From contig CM032127.1 in assembly GCA_018894105.1 (NCBI GenBank), forward strand, positions 5,673,001 to 5,737,000: DNA of 64,000 bases, read 5' to 3'. A program made the translations under genes and the position numbers. Shown piece by piece: positions 10,660 to 23,047 of this stretch. Each line of letters begins with the position of its first letter. Position 1 is the stretch's first letter. Under the pieces are notes generated by a model. That model was given only the letters and a program-made list of their open reading frames with translations. It was not told where the DNA came from and did no database searches. The DNA comes from Jacaranda mimosifolia (Eukaryota; Streptophyta; Magnoliopsida; Lamiales; Bignoniaceae).

Positions 10660-12392
10660 CTGATCTCCACTGTTTGATGGTTCCAACTATGGTAAATGGA
10701 AAATTAGATGTAGGAATATATAATTGCCTTGGATTTTGATTTATGGGACGTGGTCAGTGAAAGGCCACGGTTCCAACGAAATTAGTTGACGGACAGATGG
10801 TTCCAAAAGAGAGACGTGAATTTATCAATGATGATAAAAAATGCCATCTTGATGAACGCGAAGGCCAAAAATATTCTGTCATGCGCTTTCACCAAAGAGG
10901 AGTACAATCGAGTTAGTACATAGCTACAGCAAAGCAAATATGGGAAATGTTGTAAGTGACCCATGAAGGTACTAGTCAGGTTCGACAAGAGAGGATTGCG
11001 CGTCCATTCACAAGTATGAAACGTTCCAGATGAAACCTGATGAGACCATAAGCTAGATGTATGTGCGCTTCATGGAAATTATAAATCCCATGTTCGTACT
11101 CAGGAGAACCATAAACCAAGATCAGCAAGTTTGGAAGATTCTCATATCACTTCCAAAGGAATGGACGCCAAAAGTAACTGCTGTTCAGGAAGCTCGTGAC
11201 CTTAGCAGAATGACCATAGGTGAACTAATTGGATCTCTCATACCTATGAGATGAAGCTATTAAACAAAGAAGAAGGTTCAAAAATAAAGGTAAAAAAGGA
11301 CATTGCTTTTAATACCGATCGTGATTCCGACTCAAAACTCCAAGAAGATCTTGATGATGATCAAGTTGAGGATAAAATTGTTCTGATTTCCCAAAGGTTA
11401 AAGCAACTGACGAACCTCAAAAGAAAATTTCAGAACAACAGGTCAAAATCGAAAAGAACCAATCTGAAATATGCAAATTTCGAGCCACCTCGCTGCTACG
11501 AATGCAATGAAATTGAACAAAATTGGACTATCCTTGATTGAAGAAATATGCAAAACAAGCCAAAGCTAAGGTAATGACAACCACATGGTACGAATCCGAC
11601 AATGAAAAAATTGACAATGAAGAGAATTGCTTCATGGTAAACTAAGTAAGTACCTCTTTATACTTTGATTGTGATTTCAGTGATGAAATTGACATTGATG
11701 ATGATGTGCAAAAACTACTTAAGCTCTATGAAATTCGTGTTAAAATGCTTATTGACAAAAATAATGCTTTGTAAGAAAAAATGGATTATTTGCAAGAAGA
11801 ATTGGATAGGGTTCATAAAGATAAATTTGAAATGAAAATGGATAAAAATAGAGAGACTCTTGATGCTGAATGCAAGAAAAAAATGAATGATTGGCTCACT
11901 AATGAAAACAATTCCTTGAAAAACAAGTTGAAAAAATGAGCCGTGACATCAAAGGAAAAATGATTGTTAAGGAATGCATGCATGTTGAGGATGATCTAAG
12001 TGAATGTTCCACAAGTGTCAAACACACTCATATGCATGTTCCACTTAAACATAATGTTAAGAAGGGTCGGAATTTCAAATTTTCATGAACCAGAGAAAAA
12101 CCAAATTGGTTTCTACTGCTTCCAGAATGAATTTCAAACATGTTCGAAAAACATGCTTTACTTGTGGTAGATCTGGTCATGTCAATTATAGATGTCCAAT
12201 TGAGAAACTTATTCGTACCAAGTTTGTTTGGGTAAGAAAGTCTTCTGTTGCTAACCATGAAGGACCCAACTTAGTGTGGGGACCTAAAGCAAACTAATTT
12301 CTTACAGGTACAGGCCAAGGAACATTCCCGAAAATAGAAATGGTAATTGGATAGCAGATGTTCCAGGTATATGATGGGAGATGCGTCCATGT
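10660..12392 (+). pseudogene. SIRE-like Copia gag and start of protease, degenerate
   Basis: The region encodes, in broken frames, a Copia gag. Near 10670 is an LFDGSNYGKWK motif typical of SIRE gag N-termini. Fragments follow at 11057-11254 and 11251-11541, with CYEC near 11490. An Asp/Glu/Lys-rich stretch covers 11580-12000, and a zinc knuckle CFTCGRSGHVNYRC (C-X2-C-X4-H-X4-C) lies near 12157-12198. Around 12340-12390 is a decayed protease start: with substitutions it follows the DSGCSRHMTGD motif. There it joins another Copia's LTR, so the rest of pol and the 3' LTR are gone. Stops and frameshifts show it is not functional. Confidence 0.75.
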
Positions 12393-13068
12393 TTCTTATG
12401 GAAAAGAAATTTTATTGATCTCAAATTAAAGTGCAAGCACAAACATGAATCCCACAAATCTCACGAGAACACCTAACACCCTCGTTCTAAACTCTGTCTT
12501 GAGAAACTAACTCAAAAGAAGTATAGAAACCCTTGTGTTATGTCTGTCTAAAATTGTCCCCAAAAAAATGTATATAAATACCTCAAAACTAGAGTCCTAG
12601 GCCCATGGGCCTAGTGCCATGTGCTAGGGCGTGCATGACTTGTGCCCCGGCGCGCACAAAACTGTTGTTGCCGAGTAAGTTATGAGCTGAAGAATAAGCT
12701 TTGTTGTGCGCCCTGGCGTGGACAACTTGCACCAAGGCACACAGTTCTGGTACACTGCGCGCCTTGGCACAGAACACTTGTGCCAAGGAGCGCGGTTAAA
12801 GATTGCTCCGCACTCGGGAGGGGCACTCCTTGCTCCCCGACATGCGACGCGTCTTACCGTTGCCCTATTCTGGTAAGGCCTGTGCCCGAGCACATGTTGC
12901 AAGCCTTTGTCGCCCAATTTTGCCTTGCTGCATGCCTTGGCGCGCCCGTCTCGCGCCCCAACACAAGGCATCTTGCTCCTCATGCCCATTTCAACCCCTT
13001 GCTCCGTTTCGCTCTATTTTTCTTCCGATTCTCATCAAATCAATCCAAAATTCAAAGCAAAATCAACA
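12393..13068 (-). mobile_element. Truncated Copia LTR (same family as 17303-21730)
   Basis: It shares AGTCCCACAAATCTCAC-type sequence, the AACACCCTCGTTCTAAACTC block and the terminal AAATCAACA with the LTRs at 17303-17912 and 21085-21730. About 115 bp of the left end are missing. Its core (12600-12990) is GC-rich, unlike everything around it, with repeated CCCTGGCGCG-like motifs. ORFs of up to 144 residues read through this core on both strands as low-complexity Cys/Arg/Ala/Pro translations; I treat them as artefacts of composition. Confidence 0.75.
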
Positions 13069-14354
13069 TATTTTAAAAATAAATTTTAAAATATTTAAAA
13101 AATAAAATTTTGAAACTTATAATATATTAATAATGACAAATTTACACTTAACATGACAATAACCAATACTGTATTAATTGCGGTGTCGTGCAGGTGACAA
13201 TATGATGTGCATGGTTGTCAATTTGTCCCTTTAGAATTTCACATGCTATATTTAAATAATTATTGATCTATACGATTTGATGCTTAATTTGTTTGGAATT
13301 TGAGTTTTTAGTTTGCCACAATTTCAACAATCGAAGAGTAAATTTAACTAAAACAATTAGTCTTTTTAATTTTATTCCGTTTTATTTATTTTTATTAGTA
13401 GGAGTATTTCTTAATTACTTGAGATAATATTACTTGAAACTGTTGTAAAGACACTTTCATAGCGTGATCTGAGTGATCCACATAAATTATTTGTGTTTGT
13501 GTCACTAATAATTAAATAACTAACTCTTATTATATCATTAATACTACTTTTTAAGTTGTAATGATTTTTAGTTTATTACGATATTGGCTAATATATAGTG
13601 GCAAGAAGTACTAGTATTTTAAACAAAGATATAGTGATAACTTAGTGAGTATAAAAAATTATTGTCATGATTTATGACAAAATTTTCATTGTAATTATAG
13701 ACATGTTACTAATTGTCAAAAAAGCCAACTTAAAATACTAGCTTGCAATATTAAACTTATAAAAATCATTACTGCCACAAAATAAGTTTTTTGGTTACTT
13801 AATATATATATATATGTATATGTATATATAATTAATGAAAATTTTTGAGTCACTACCTACTATTTTCTGATCACTGTTTTTTTATTTTCTTGTAGTGATT
13901 TTATGTTTCAATTTTATGGTGTCATTGTCATAATAAATATATTCAACAAGTCATTACACTAATTATTAATAGTAAGAATTCATACACAACTTTTATCATT
14001 ACTGAAATTTTCAAAATCCAAAACAAAAATAACACAATATATATAATCCACGACAATTTTAATATTATCACTAAAACATTTATCTCGTCAGCATAGCCAA
14101 AACTAAAACGTGCCCATTTCTAGAAGGAAAATTGAGTACTGAATACTAATTGACTGTGATATTTTGTTTAAATAACAAAGATATTTATTAATTACTTAAC
14201 TAGGAATATGATTGAAGTATCTTTTATTCAAGAGTCAATACGATAATAAGCAACAAAGAAATCATTGTCCTTATTTTCTGTCCCTTCCACAATTGATATC
14301 TACTACGTAACTTGAAGTTCACAAAATTCAAAATTCAAGAATGACTGTGGGACT
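13069..14354. other. AT-rich non-coding stretch with a CACTA-like end
   Basis: No gene is supported. From about 13620 the motifs ATAGTGATAACTTAGTGA and TTGTCATGATTTATGAC resemble the CACTA-like interior at 1525-1580. At 13884-13897 ATTTTCTTGTAGTG is a correct inverted CACTA end. I could not pair it with a left end and a matching 3-bp duplication, so this is a CACTA-related remnant of unknown borders. A TATATATA run is at 13801-13829. Confidence 0.45.
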
Positions 14355-14359
14355 ATTGT

Positions 14360-16815
14360 TGTAACACCCTTGAAATTTGGTATTTTTAAAAAATAAGGAT
14401 TTAGAAATTATGGTATTGGTTGATTAGATTATAGGACTTGAAAAATAAATGAAAAGGACTTAATTGCAAGGAAATGAAAAGTTTTGGGGTTAATTTGCAA
14501 TATGAGGAAACGAGATTGAATAATACTTGAAAGTTTTGTGGGTTTGCATGGAATAATTTTGGATCAAAAGGGCAAACGCCATGCACTCATATCATCTTGG
14601 GGTTGGATTGTATGATATACCGCCTTGAAGGATTCAGTTGAGGGCTGAGGAAAATTCTGGGGTCAAATTGTATAGTAGGAAAAGTTCAATTATATATAAA
14701 TTAAATTTTCATTTCTTCCTCCATTTTCTTCCATCTTCTTCACCGAAGCCCTTCACTAACTTCACCGGCGACTGCTCTAAACCCCAAACTAAACCGATTA
14801 TATTATTCCCCTCACTCCCAGCATCACTCCGACACCACATGCACGTCGAACCGAGCGATGGATCACCAAAAAATGCTGCTTGAAAGTTGACCACAGCGGA
14901 GGTGGCAGGTTGCTTCTTTCTGGCGACTTTTGGGAGCGGACCAAGGGTGTTATGTAATAGGTTCAGTTCAAGAGAGCATTTGGTAAGGTTGGTTTTGGGT
15001 TCCGACCACCGGCAATGGCGAACAGTGGCTGTAAAAGAGTTCGGCACCGTTGGACCTTCAAGGCAGAAATTGAAGGTTTTCCCAATGGCCATTGCTAAAA
15101 TTGACCTAGGCATCTAGTTCAATGAGCTAAAACATAGCTCTTGGTGGTGGTTTTGAGCTTCTCCGGTGGCAGTGGCACTGCAACGGTCTTAGGACAGTTA
15201 CTTCCTCTCATCATGGTGATCGTGGTGGTACTTTCGATTCATGAGTTTGAGGTTTTGATTGAGCGTTTCGGGGTAATGATCGGGTTTGGGCTTTAAGGTT
15301 TTGTGTCGTTAAAATTCATATGAATTTTGTATTTCGAAAGAAAAGTTAGGGAATATATATCAAGTGATGATCTCTATATATATGCATGAACCTTGTGTGA
15401 ATCAGTGGACCTTGATCTGAATTGATATATGTTAAACTTGGAATTTATTGAGATTATTTAAGTAAAGAAAACCCAAGTTTTGAAGATTTAAAACCTAAGT
15501 AGCAATGATTGGGTTAATTAAGATAATTGAACTATTCATTTTGATTTGGGGTACCGATATGAGGTTAAATGTGTAATTAAGGACTAGATTGCATGCCATT
15601 ATTGAATCGAGACAAAACCTCATGGCTATTTTTGAAATAATCAATTTAATTAAAGCACTTTGTACCGATAGTACCTATTGAATCTTAATTATCGTGTTGA
15701 GCGATAGGTTAGTGATCTTAGAATGCTAATGATGTAATTGTACAAGGCTATTAGAGTTGAATGGGGAATTTGACCATGAATATACTCTTTTTATTAGGTG
15801 ACGAAGAAGTTGGTCTTGCTGATCAATAGACTGCTAGCTGTGATTATTTTTGCTGAGAGTACGGATGTGGGGTCTAACCTCCTGGGTGTTTTTTTTTTTT
15901 TTTGTATGCCCTGTGAGGACCTGCTAATCTGGCACCTTCTTATGCTTATTTGTTCTAGTGATAAACCCTTGTGAGGGTTTCGGTTTCTGTTTCTATTTTT
16001 GTACTGTACTATGTTTTGATTGAAATCTGGAAATTATTGAATTTCGATTGTTATTTGTTGTATGATATGAACACCCCTATGAGGGTTATCATTGTTATTG
16101 ATTCTGATTTCTGTCTGTTCTGGCGCCCAGAACTCTTGTTGTCTGCTAGTATTGATCTGTTTGATTCATACTATTCACCATATGATCGATCTTGTTGATC
16201 TATTTGAGTTTGATTGGTATGTTATTGATTAGTTATGTCAGCAATATGTTATGTACCAAGTCATTATGCTTGGGTAAGTTATGTACCAAGCTGGCATACC
16301 TGGGTAAGTTATGTACCAAGCCACGCTTGGGCAAGTTTTGTATCAGGTTGTCATGCTTGTGTAAGTTAAGTACCAGATTGTCATACTTGGGTAAGTTTAG
16401 TTCAATTGGTATAAGGTTAAGTTTTTTACCAGGCTGTCACACTTGGGTAAGTTTAGTTTGACTGGAATAAGATACATCTGTTGTACGTATCCATTATTAT
16501 CTGTTGAATTGCATCAATTGATCTGATCTATTTTATCTGTTCGATTCTTAATTATTCGATTGTTTCTTAACTGTTCGATTATTTTCAGACTACTTGATTG
16601 TATTCTGATATGTTTTAGATTGACTATTGATTTACGATCTATTGAGTAGATTCTTCCTCGACAGATCCTTTTTCTTATGATTACGATTATCCCTCACTAA
16701 GTCATTTGGACTTACCCTTCCGTTTTATCTTTGATTCTCTTAGATAGGGATTAAGTGAAGAACTTGGACTCCAGGCCTGGACATGAACATATTTTGTAAT
16801 AGATCAGGTGTTTGA

Positions 16816-16846
<31 letters not shown>

Positions 16847-17118
16847 ATCATCTGAATATTAAGCCTGGACTTGAGACGTTGTGATATGTCATGTTGATGT
16901 TGATGACTTAAGGCATGTGAATGTTCTATTAGATATAAGAAAGTGAATTATAGTATGTATTTATTGTTTTGTGAAGGAATGCTTAAGTGTAAATCTGTTG
17001 TTATTTCTGATAAGTTTGAAAAGTTTGTTATGGGCCAATTGATTTATATTATGGGTTCAATTTACAATTGAACTGAGTGGCGCCTCAGCTTAGGTGCTAT
17101 CCTGAGTAGGGGGTTACA
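14360..17118 (+). mobile_element. Solo Gypsy LTR with 5-bp TSD ATTGT
   Basis: TGTAACACCCT at the left and GGGGGTTACA at the right are inverted ends, flanked by ATTGT at 14355-14359 and 17119-17123. The 2759-bp LTR is a plus-strand member of the same family as 3228-6085 and 46736-49581. It has a TATA-like ATATATAAATT (about 14692) followed by a pyrimidine-rich leader (14709-14760), a CCCTCACTAAGTCATTTGG motif near 16692, a TA/GA microsatellite (16818-16847), and ~37-bp imperfect tandem repeats built on GGGTAAGTTATGTACCAAG (16235-16450). No internal retroelement genes lie beside it. Confidence 0.9.
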
Positions 17119-17912
17119 ATTGTAAATTAAATTAACCAAAATTCCACTTGCACTTGTAATTTCTTTTTTCTTTGAGTTTAATTAGCACTTAATCAGTACA
17201 TATATACAAGACTTAGTAAAATTTTATAATTATGCTTGATTCATCAATTCAATATGTTATACTAATGGTATAATAATTATAGTCACAATTAGTAGTCGTT
17301 ATTATTGAAACCCAGAAAGACCAAATAGTAAAATTGAGAAATGAAAATAAAGTAATTCAATAAAAGAAACAGCAAGATTTAATGTGGTTCAGCGATGTTC
17401 TTAATTCACCTGATAAAGAAATGAATTTATTGATTCCAAATCAATATGTTAAGTACAATTTAAGTCCCACAAATCTCACAAGAACAACCAACACCCTCAT
17501 TCTAAACTCCATTCTAAGAAGCTATCTCTAAAGCAGTATGTAATCTATTATCTATCATTCGTCTCATATCAACCCGAAAGAAAATAGGGTTTAAATACCC
17601 AAAGAAAATAACAAAATGGCCCATGCTCCTGCGCGTCACATTGGGGCGCACAAGACTTGCGCCCCGGCGTATGTATCCTTGATTCTGCCCAAACACACCA
17701 CGCCAGGGCGCATAGTTCTAATATGCGCTGTGATCGGGCACTGCCACCTTGCGCCCTGGCGTCCCTGCCTAATTTCCATGCCCCAATGCTTGGCATTCTA
17801 CTAATGCGTGCTAGGGTATGCTCCAACAGTCATTTCGTTTGATCCACGCCATTTCACACCATGTCTTTTATTTCTCATTATTTGTAACTTAAATTTCAAG
17901 GCATAATCAACA

Positions 17913-18600
17913 ATTCTCCACCTTGACTTGAAATTCTCCATCCATCTTCGTTGTCCTTGCCCCCACAAGGGCCATCATCTGAGTCTACAAATGTTAATAA
18001 AATCTAGACAGTGCTCAAATTTGATTCTTGGAACAATCTTAGTCAAAATATCTGCTGGATTATCCTTAATTCCAACCTTGTCAACCAAGATGACACATTG
18101 AGACACCATATCCTGGATGAAGTGATATCTCACATCAATATGTTTTGTTCTCTCATGAAATGCTTAATTCTTTAACAAGTGTACGACACTCTGACTATCA
18201 CAAAATACTATAGAAAAATTAGAATTCATACCCATATCATCAATCAACCCCTTTAGCCAAATGCCTTCATTCACGTTTTCAGCTAAAGTCATGTACTCAA
18301 CCTCTGTTGTGGATAATGCAACTGATAACTGCAAAGTCGCCTTTCAGCCAATAGTACAACTTGAAACATATAACACATATCCTATTATAGACCTTCTGCT
18401 GTCCAAATCTCCAGCATAAACCGCATCCATATACCCAACAATTCTAACAGTAGAATTCAATTAACTATACTTCAAACATCTATCTGCAAAGCCTCTCATA
18501 TACTTCATAATTCATTTTACTGCTTGCTAATGAGTCTTTCCCGACTTATACATGTACCTGCTCACAACACTGACTACATGTGAAACATCTAGCGTAGTGC
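17913..18600 (-). pseudogene. Copia RNase H region, degenerate
   Basis: Downstream (in minus sense) of reverse transcriptase, this part corresponds to the Copia RNase H segment of the plus-strand relative at 56440-56936. Shared phrases include the complement of the KHIDVRYHF-type block near 18120-18160 and HLSKN near 18170-18190. No open frame of useful length survives. Confidence 0.6.
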
Positions 18601-18615
18601 ACACCATGATGTATA

Positions 18616-19338
18616 TCAACTACCAACTGCACTAGCATATGGCACATTAGACATGCGTTCCACATTTTCCTCAGTACTCGGTGATAAATTTGATGAGAGC
18701 CTGAAATGAGCTGTAAGTGGCGTATTAACTGGCTTGGACTTATCCATCCTAAAACGCTCTAGTACTTTCTCAATGTATTTTTGTTGAGACAAGTACAACA
18801 ACCCAAAGTGTTTGTCCCAAATGATCTCCATGCCCAAAATCTTCTTCACACTACCAAAATCCTTCATTTCCAATTCATCACTCAATTGAGCCTTTAAAAC
18901 ATTGAGATCGGATATGTTTCTAGAGGCAATCAACATATCATCAACATACAGCAATAAATATACGAGAAGGCCATCATTATATTTCTTATGATATACATAA
19001 CAATCATAAATGCTTCTAGTATATTCTATCTGGGTAATAAACACATCAAACCTCTTATACCACTACCCTGGAGACTGCTTCAAGCCATACAAAGACTTCT
19101 TCAAAAGATATACATGATTTTCCTTTCCAGAAACAATAAATCCCTTTGGTTGACTCATGTAAATTTGTTCCTCCAACTCACTACGCAGAAACATTATTTT
19201 CACATCCATATGCTCAAGCTCTATATTAAATAAAGCTATCATGGCAAGTAACACACAAATGGAAGTAAGTTGTACAACTGGGGAGAACACTTCATAAACG
19301 TCAACTCCCTCTCTCTGAGTAAAATCCTTAGCAACCAA
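18616..19338 (-). pseudogene. Copia reverse transcriptase fragments
   Basis: Two adjoining fragments (19063-19338 and 18616-19044) encode a Copia reverse transcriptase. The first has DVYEVFSPVVQL and LYGLKQSPG. The second has the catalytic-site motif LLYVDDMLIA, followed by LKAQLSDELEMKDFG and the LGMEI and SKPVNTPL blocks. A frame break separates them near the QSPG motif. The N-terminal part is joined directly to a poor-quality segment at 19239-19433 after an integrase deletion. Confidence 0.85.
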
Positions 19339-19433
19339 TCACTCTTTGTCTCTAGCATCCTCAACCTTGGGAATCCCTTTCTTATCGTAGAATTCCTGAA
19401 ATTCCTTGTTGCAGAACTCCAATCTATTGTCAA

Positions 19434-19610
19434 TCCTCAAGTGTCTGATCTTCTTTCTTATCTACTTCTCAATTAAAGTTTTCCATTGCTTGAAGTTGGC
19501 AGATACCTCATCCTTATGCTTCAACATGTACATTCATACTCTCCGTGAGAAGTCATTAATGAATGTCAGCATATATCTAGCACCACCCTTTGAGGGAACT
19601 TAAGAAGGCC
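19434..19610 (-). other. Decayed Copia pol between integrase and RT
   Basis: This short, frame-broken stretch represents what remains between the start of the integrase and reverse transcriptase. The integrase catalytic core of the plus relative (54480-54850) has no full counterpart here, which points to an internal deletion. Confidence 0.5.
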
Positions 19611-19904
19611 TTAAAGATCTGAGTAATTGTAATCCAAGGTGCCTTTTGTCCTGTGAACTGTGGTGCTGAACTTCACCCTGTGCTGCTTGCCAAGAACACA
19701 CTGCTCACAGAAATCCAGCTCCCTTGTTTTCTCTCCACAAAGCAAACCCTGTTTGCTCAATTTTGACATCCTCTTCTCACTCATATACCTAAGCCGCATA
19801 TGCCAAAATCTCTTAGTATCATTGATTGATGAAGAAACTGTTGCAGTACCAAAAACTGTGCTACCCGACAATATGTAAAGACCATTCCTCTTGTCCCCCT
19901 TCAC
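19611..19904 (-). pseudogene. Copia GAG-pre-integrase domain fragment
   Basis: The 97-codon frame contains FWHMRLRYMSEKRMSKLSKQ and a CEQCVLGKQHRVKF motif, the His and Cys pairs of the GAG-pre-integrase zinc-binding domain that sits before the Copia integrase. It runs into the integrase start (TLDYNYSDL, normally DYIHLDLWG as seen at 54490), then stops. Confidence 0.8.
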
Positions 19905-20338
19905 GATTAGCAGTACACTGTTGAAAACCTAATGACCTTCATCTCGAGCTCTGTACTCACATCCATTCTTATCCAAAACCCAGCGAAATTAGATTTTTTT
20001 TTCAGATTAGGAATATGACACACATCTGTCAGCGTCCTCACAATACCATCGTGCATTTTGATACTTATTGTGCCAATTCATACAACTCTGCAAGAAGCAT
20101 CGTTTCCCATGAGCAGTCTACCACCATCATATTGCTGATAAGTAGTAAACCAATGCTCTCGTGGGCAGATATGGTAGGACCAACCACTATCCAAAATACA
20201 CTCTGAACTCAGAAGACTCTCAATAACATTGAGAACAAGCCCACCATTATACTCATCCTCAACAATTCCTGCAACATCATCTTATTCCTAAGAAGAAGAT
20301 TCACCTGAATCCTTTGCCTTTCCACGTTTTGGACAATT
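19905..20338 (-). pseudogene. Copia protease region, degenerate
   Basis: Between gag and the pre-integrase domain, the minus strand preserves stretches homologous to 52570-52860 of the plus-strand Copia, including the complement of the GTTGCAGGAATTGTTGAGG-like block near 20260. A clean protease frame is not present. Confidence 0.55.
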
Positions 20339-21055
20339 TCATTTCCAATGCCCTTTTCCTCTACACCTAAAACATTTATCATTTTTTCTAGACTTAGTTT
20401 GGGACTTAGATCGGCCTCTACTCCTTCCTCTTTCTTTTGGTCTCCCCTTCGCAATCAATCCTCCCCTACTTTCACTATCATTACTGCCTAAGACATGTTT
20501 TCTTAATTCATTCAAATTCAATGAAGCCTTCACATCCTCCATTTAAATCGTATGTCTCCCATACAGTAAAGTAGTAACCAAGTGCTCAAAAGATTTAGGC
20601 AGAGAACACAAAAAAATTAAAGCTTGATCTTCATCTTGAATTTGTACATCTATACTAGCGAGATCCAGAATCACCTGATTGAAATAATTAATGTACTGAG
20701 TAATAGATGTACTTTCCTTCATACTCAATATGTATAGCCGTTGTCTCAAATACAACTTATTTGTGAGGGACTTCGTTATATAGAGACTCTCCAACTTTGA
20801 CCGCAATCCTACTAGTTTACTTTTTGTGGCGACCTCTCTCAATATGTTATTTACTAGTAATAACACTAGGGTACTGTAAGCCTTTGCCATAAATTCATCC
20901 TTATCCTCATCTGACAGCATCTTTGGCATAGAATCTTTACCCTTTAACATTCTCTGTAAACTTTATTGACACATGAGGGCGTGCACCGTTATCTTCCACA
21001 GTCCAAAATCATTTTTCCCAATGAATTTTTCTATCTTGTACTTCATAGTTGACAT
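20339..21055 (-). pseudogene. Copia gag, degenerate
   Basis: Translation would begin at the ATG complementary to 21053-21055 (MSTMKYKIEKF), giving the KNDFGLWKITVHALMCQ gag start, then a stop. The main gag block (20543-20950) has KDEFMAKAYSTLVL, YLRQRLYILSMKE and SLPKSFEHLVTTLLYG. After another stop, 20339-20542 is Arg/Gly/Ser-rich and ends in a zinc knuckle CFRCRGKGHWK followed by a stop where the last Cys would come. It is the same gag as at 51857-52600. Confidence 0.85.
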
Positions 21056-23047
21056 CTGGTCAATCTTGGCTCTTGATACAAATTTGTTGATATCCAGAAA
21101 GACCAAGTAGTAAAATTGAGAAATAAAAGTAAAGTAATTCAATAAAAGAGACGACAAGATTTAACGTGGTTCGGCGATGTGCTTAATCCACTAGGCAAAG
21201 AAATGAATTTATTGAATCCAAATCAAAATGCCAAGTATAATTTAAGTCCCACAAATCTCACGAGAACATCCAACTCCATTCTAAACTCTGTTATGAGAAG
21301 CTATCTCTAAAGTAATATAGAACCTATTGTCTCATATCAACTCGGAAGAAAATAGGGTTTAAATACCCAAAGAAAATAACAAAATGGCCTGTGGGCTTGT
21401 GCATCGTGTCGCGACACGCAAGACTTGCCCCTCGACGCACATATCCTTAATTTTGCCCGAACTCACCGGGCTAGGGCGCGCGAAACTTGCACCCTGGTCC
21501 GTGCGTAGTCCGAGTATGCGCCGCACCCAGGTGAGCCCTGGCACGCCCCGCAAGCATCCTTGCCTATTTTCCACACCCGAGCATGCTTCTCCTCACTCCC
21601 CAGTGTACGGTGTTCTGCTAATGCGTGCCGCGGCGTGCTCCAAAGCCTGTTTCATCCGCTCCACACCGTTTCACACCGTTTCTTCCATTTCTCATCATTT
21701 GTAGCTTAAAATTTCAAGGCATAATCAATAGTTATAATTATTTTTTTTCTTTTTTTCATTAATACACCAACACATGATTCATTCAAATATGAATTCCATA
21801 CCTCACATATAAAAATGTGAGAATGATACCACTTGAATATAGATAACTAAAGGGAAAAAAAAAAAAAAAAAAGGAAGAATGTTGATGACTGAAGATGTTA
21901 CGTACGAATCATCGTCATAAGTCTCATTGATAAAATCATCAGTTATATTTTATATAATTGAAATTTTTATTTTGTTATAATAATAATTGTATAAAATTAA
22001 TATCATCATTATATGTGTGTGTGTGTTACTAATTATTAAACGATAATGAATTTTTCTTTCCAATAAAGTAGTAAAAGATATAATTACACAAGGATATTGA
22101 CAAATAATTAATTAATATTAACAATTAACTTTAACTGATTACCAACAACCAAAATCGATAAACTATTACAAGTATATATACTTTCTTTTTTGGACTCAGA
22201 ATTCAAGACATCAAAGTTATTGATTGGAGCACAACTTTGCCACTTGAACAATGTTTTATTAGGTCAATTATATATGTCAAATTAACTAACAATTATTACC
22301 ATTATTAACAAGCTTGTGACAGTCATTATTATGACAAAATATATCATAACTATAATTAATTAATCAATGCATATTACTATAACATTTTTTATAATATTAC
22401 CACGTACTTAATAGCTTGTTAGTAATATTATCTTTTTTTTCTTATTATGATATCAAACAATGCAGATGTGTATTGTCACATCACAATGTGTAATTTTATT
22501 GTTATTAAAGTATCAAAGTTATATGTGATCAAGAAAATGGTCATTAATAATTATTAAAATAATATTATGGTTTTTTTCTATCCAAATAGTGTGTCATAAT
22601 TGACAAGTCAACTTTTCTTATCCTAAGAATCTCAAATTAATCAACACGATCATTGACCGGACTTTAATAATATAAATAATCTTTTTTGTTCTCCAAATAT
22701 CATGAGGTACCCATATGACTTATGGTCTTTAATAATAATCTTTTTATTCTCTAAATATCTTGAGGTACCGTATGACTTATGGCAAATAAAAGTTTTTCAT
22801 AGTCCAGTCATTCTTAGCCATCAGACTAATCCAAATTCTAATTCACCTACCTAAGTGGAATTTAGAAGTATTTCTGTGTATTACTTGGTTCTTTCCTCTC
22901 TAGAGTGTATAAAGTTTGATTGGAATAATTTTCCTCTCTAAAGTGAATAAAGTTCGATTGGGTAATTTTAGTATGTGAAGTTGGAAATTGCCGTATATTT
23001 TTTGATATTTTTCTTACTGCATTGGTCACTTATATAGCATCCAGTTA

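Larger units (their letters stand above)
17303..21730 (-). mobile_element. Copia retrotransposon, both LTRs, TSD GTTAT
   Basis: LTRs at 17303-17912 (610 bp) and 21085-21730 (646 bp) begin TATTGA / TGTTGA and end AATCAACA / AATCAATA in plus orientation. GTTAT lies at 17298-17302 and 21731-21735, and copy A keeps the empty site near 480. In minus sense the order is 5' LTR, a degenerate primer site next to 21084, gag, pre-integrase, reverse transcriptase, a purine tract (complement of 17913-17925), 3' LTR. The interior is only 3172 bp: most of the integrase and part of reverse transcriptase are deleted, and frames are broken, so it is not autonomous. The same family recurs at 12393-13068 and 51179-57547. 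Confidence 0.9.

Noticed and set aside
12589..13105. Overlapping ORFs of 60-144 codons on both strands
   Set aside because: They lie in the GC-rich repeat core of a Copia LTR. Both strands are open because stop codons are rare in that composition, and the translations are low complexity with no domain.
1349..13897. One giant CACTA transposon from the 1349 end to the inverted end at 13897
   Set aside because: Ends are in the right orientation, but flanking triplets (TTA and ATT) do not match, and the left element appears to have its own right end near 1800.
14638..15117. ORFs in the solo LTR resembling a host exon
   Set aside because: They fall in the pyrimidine-rich leader of the LTR, and equivalents in other LTR copies are broken differently.
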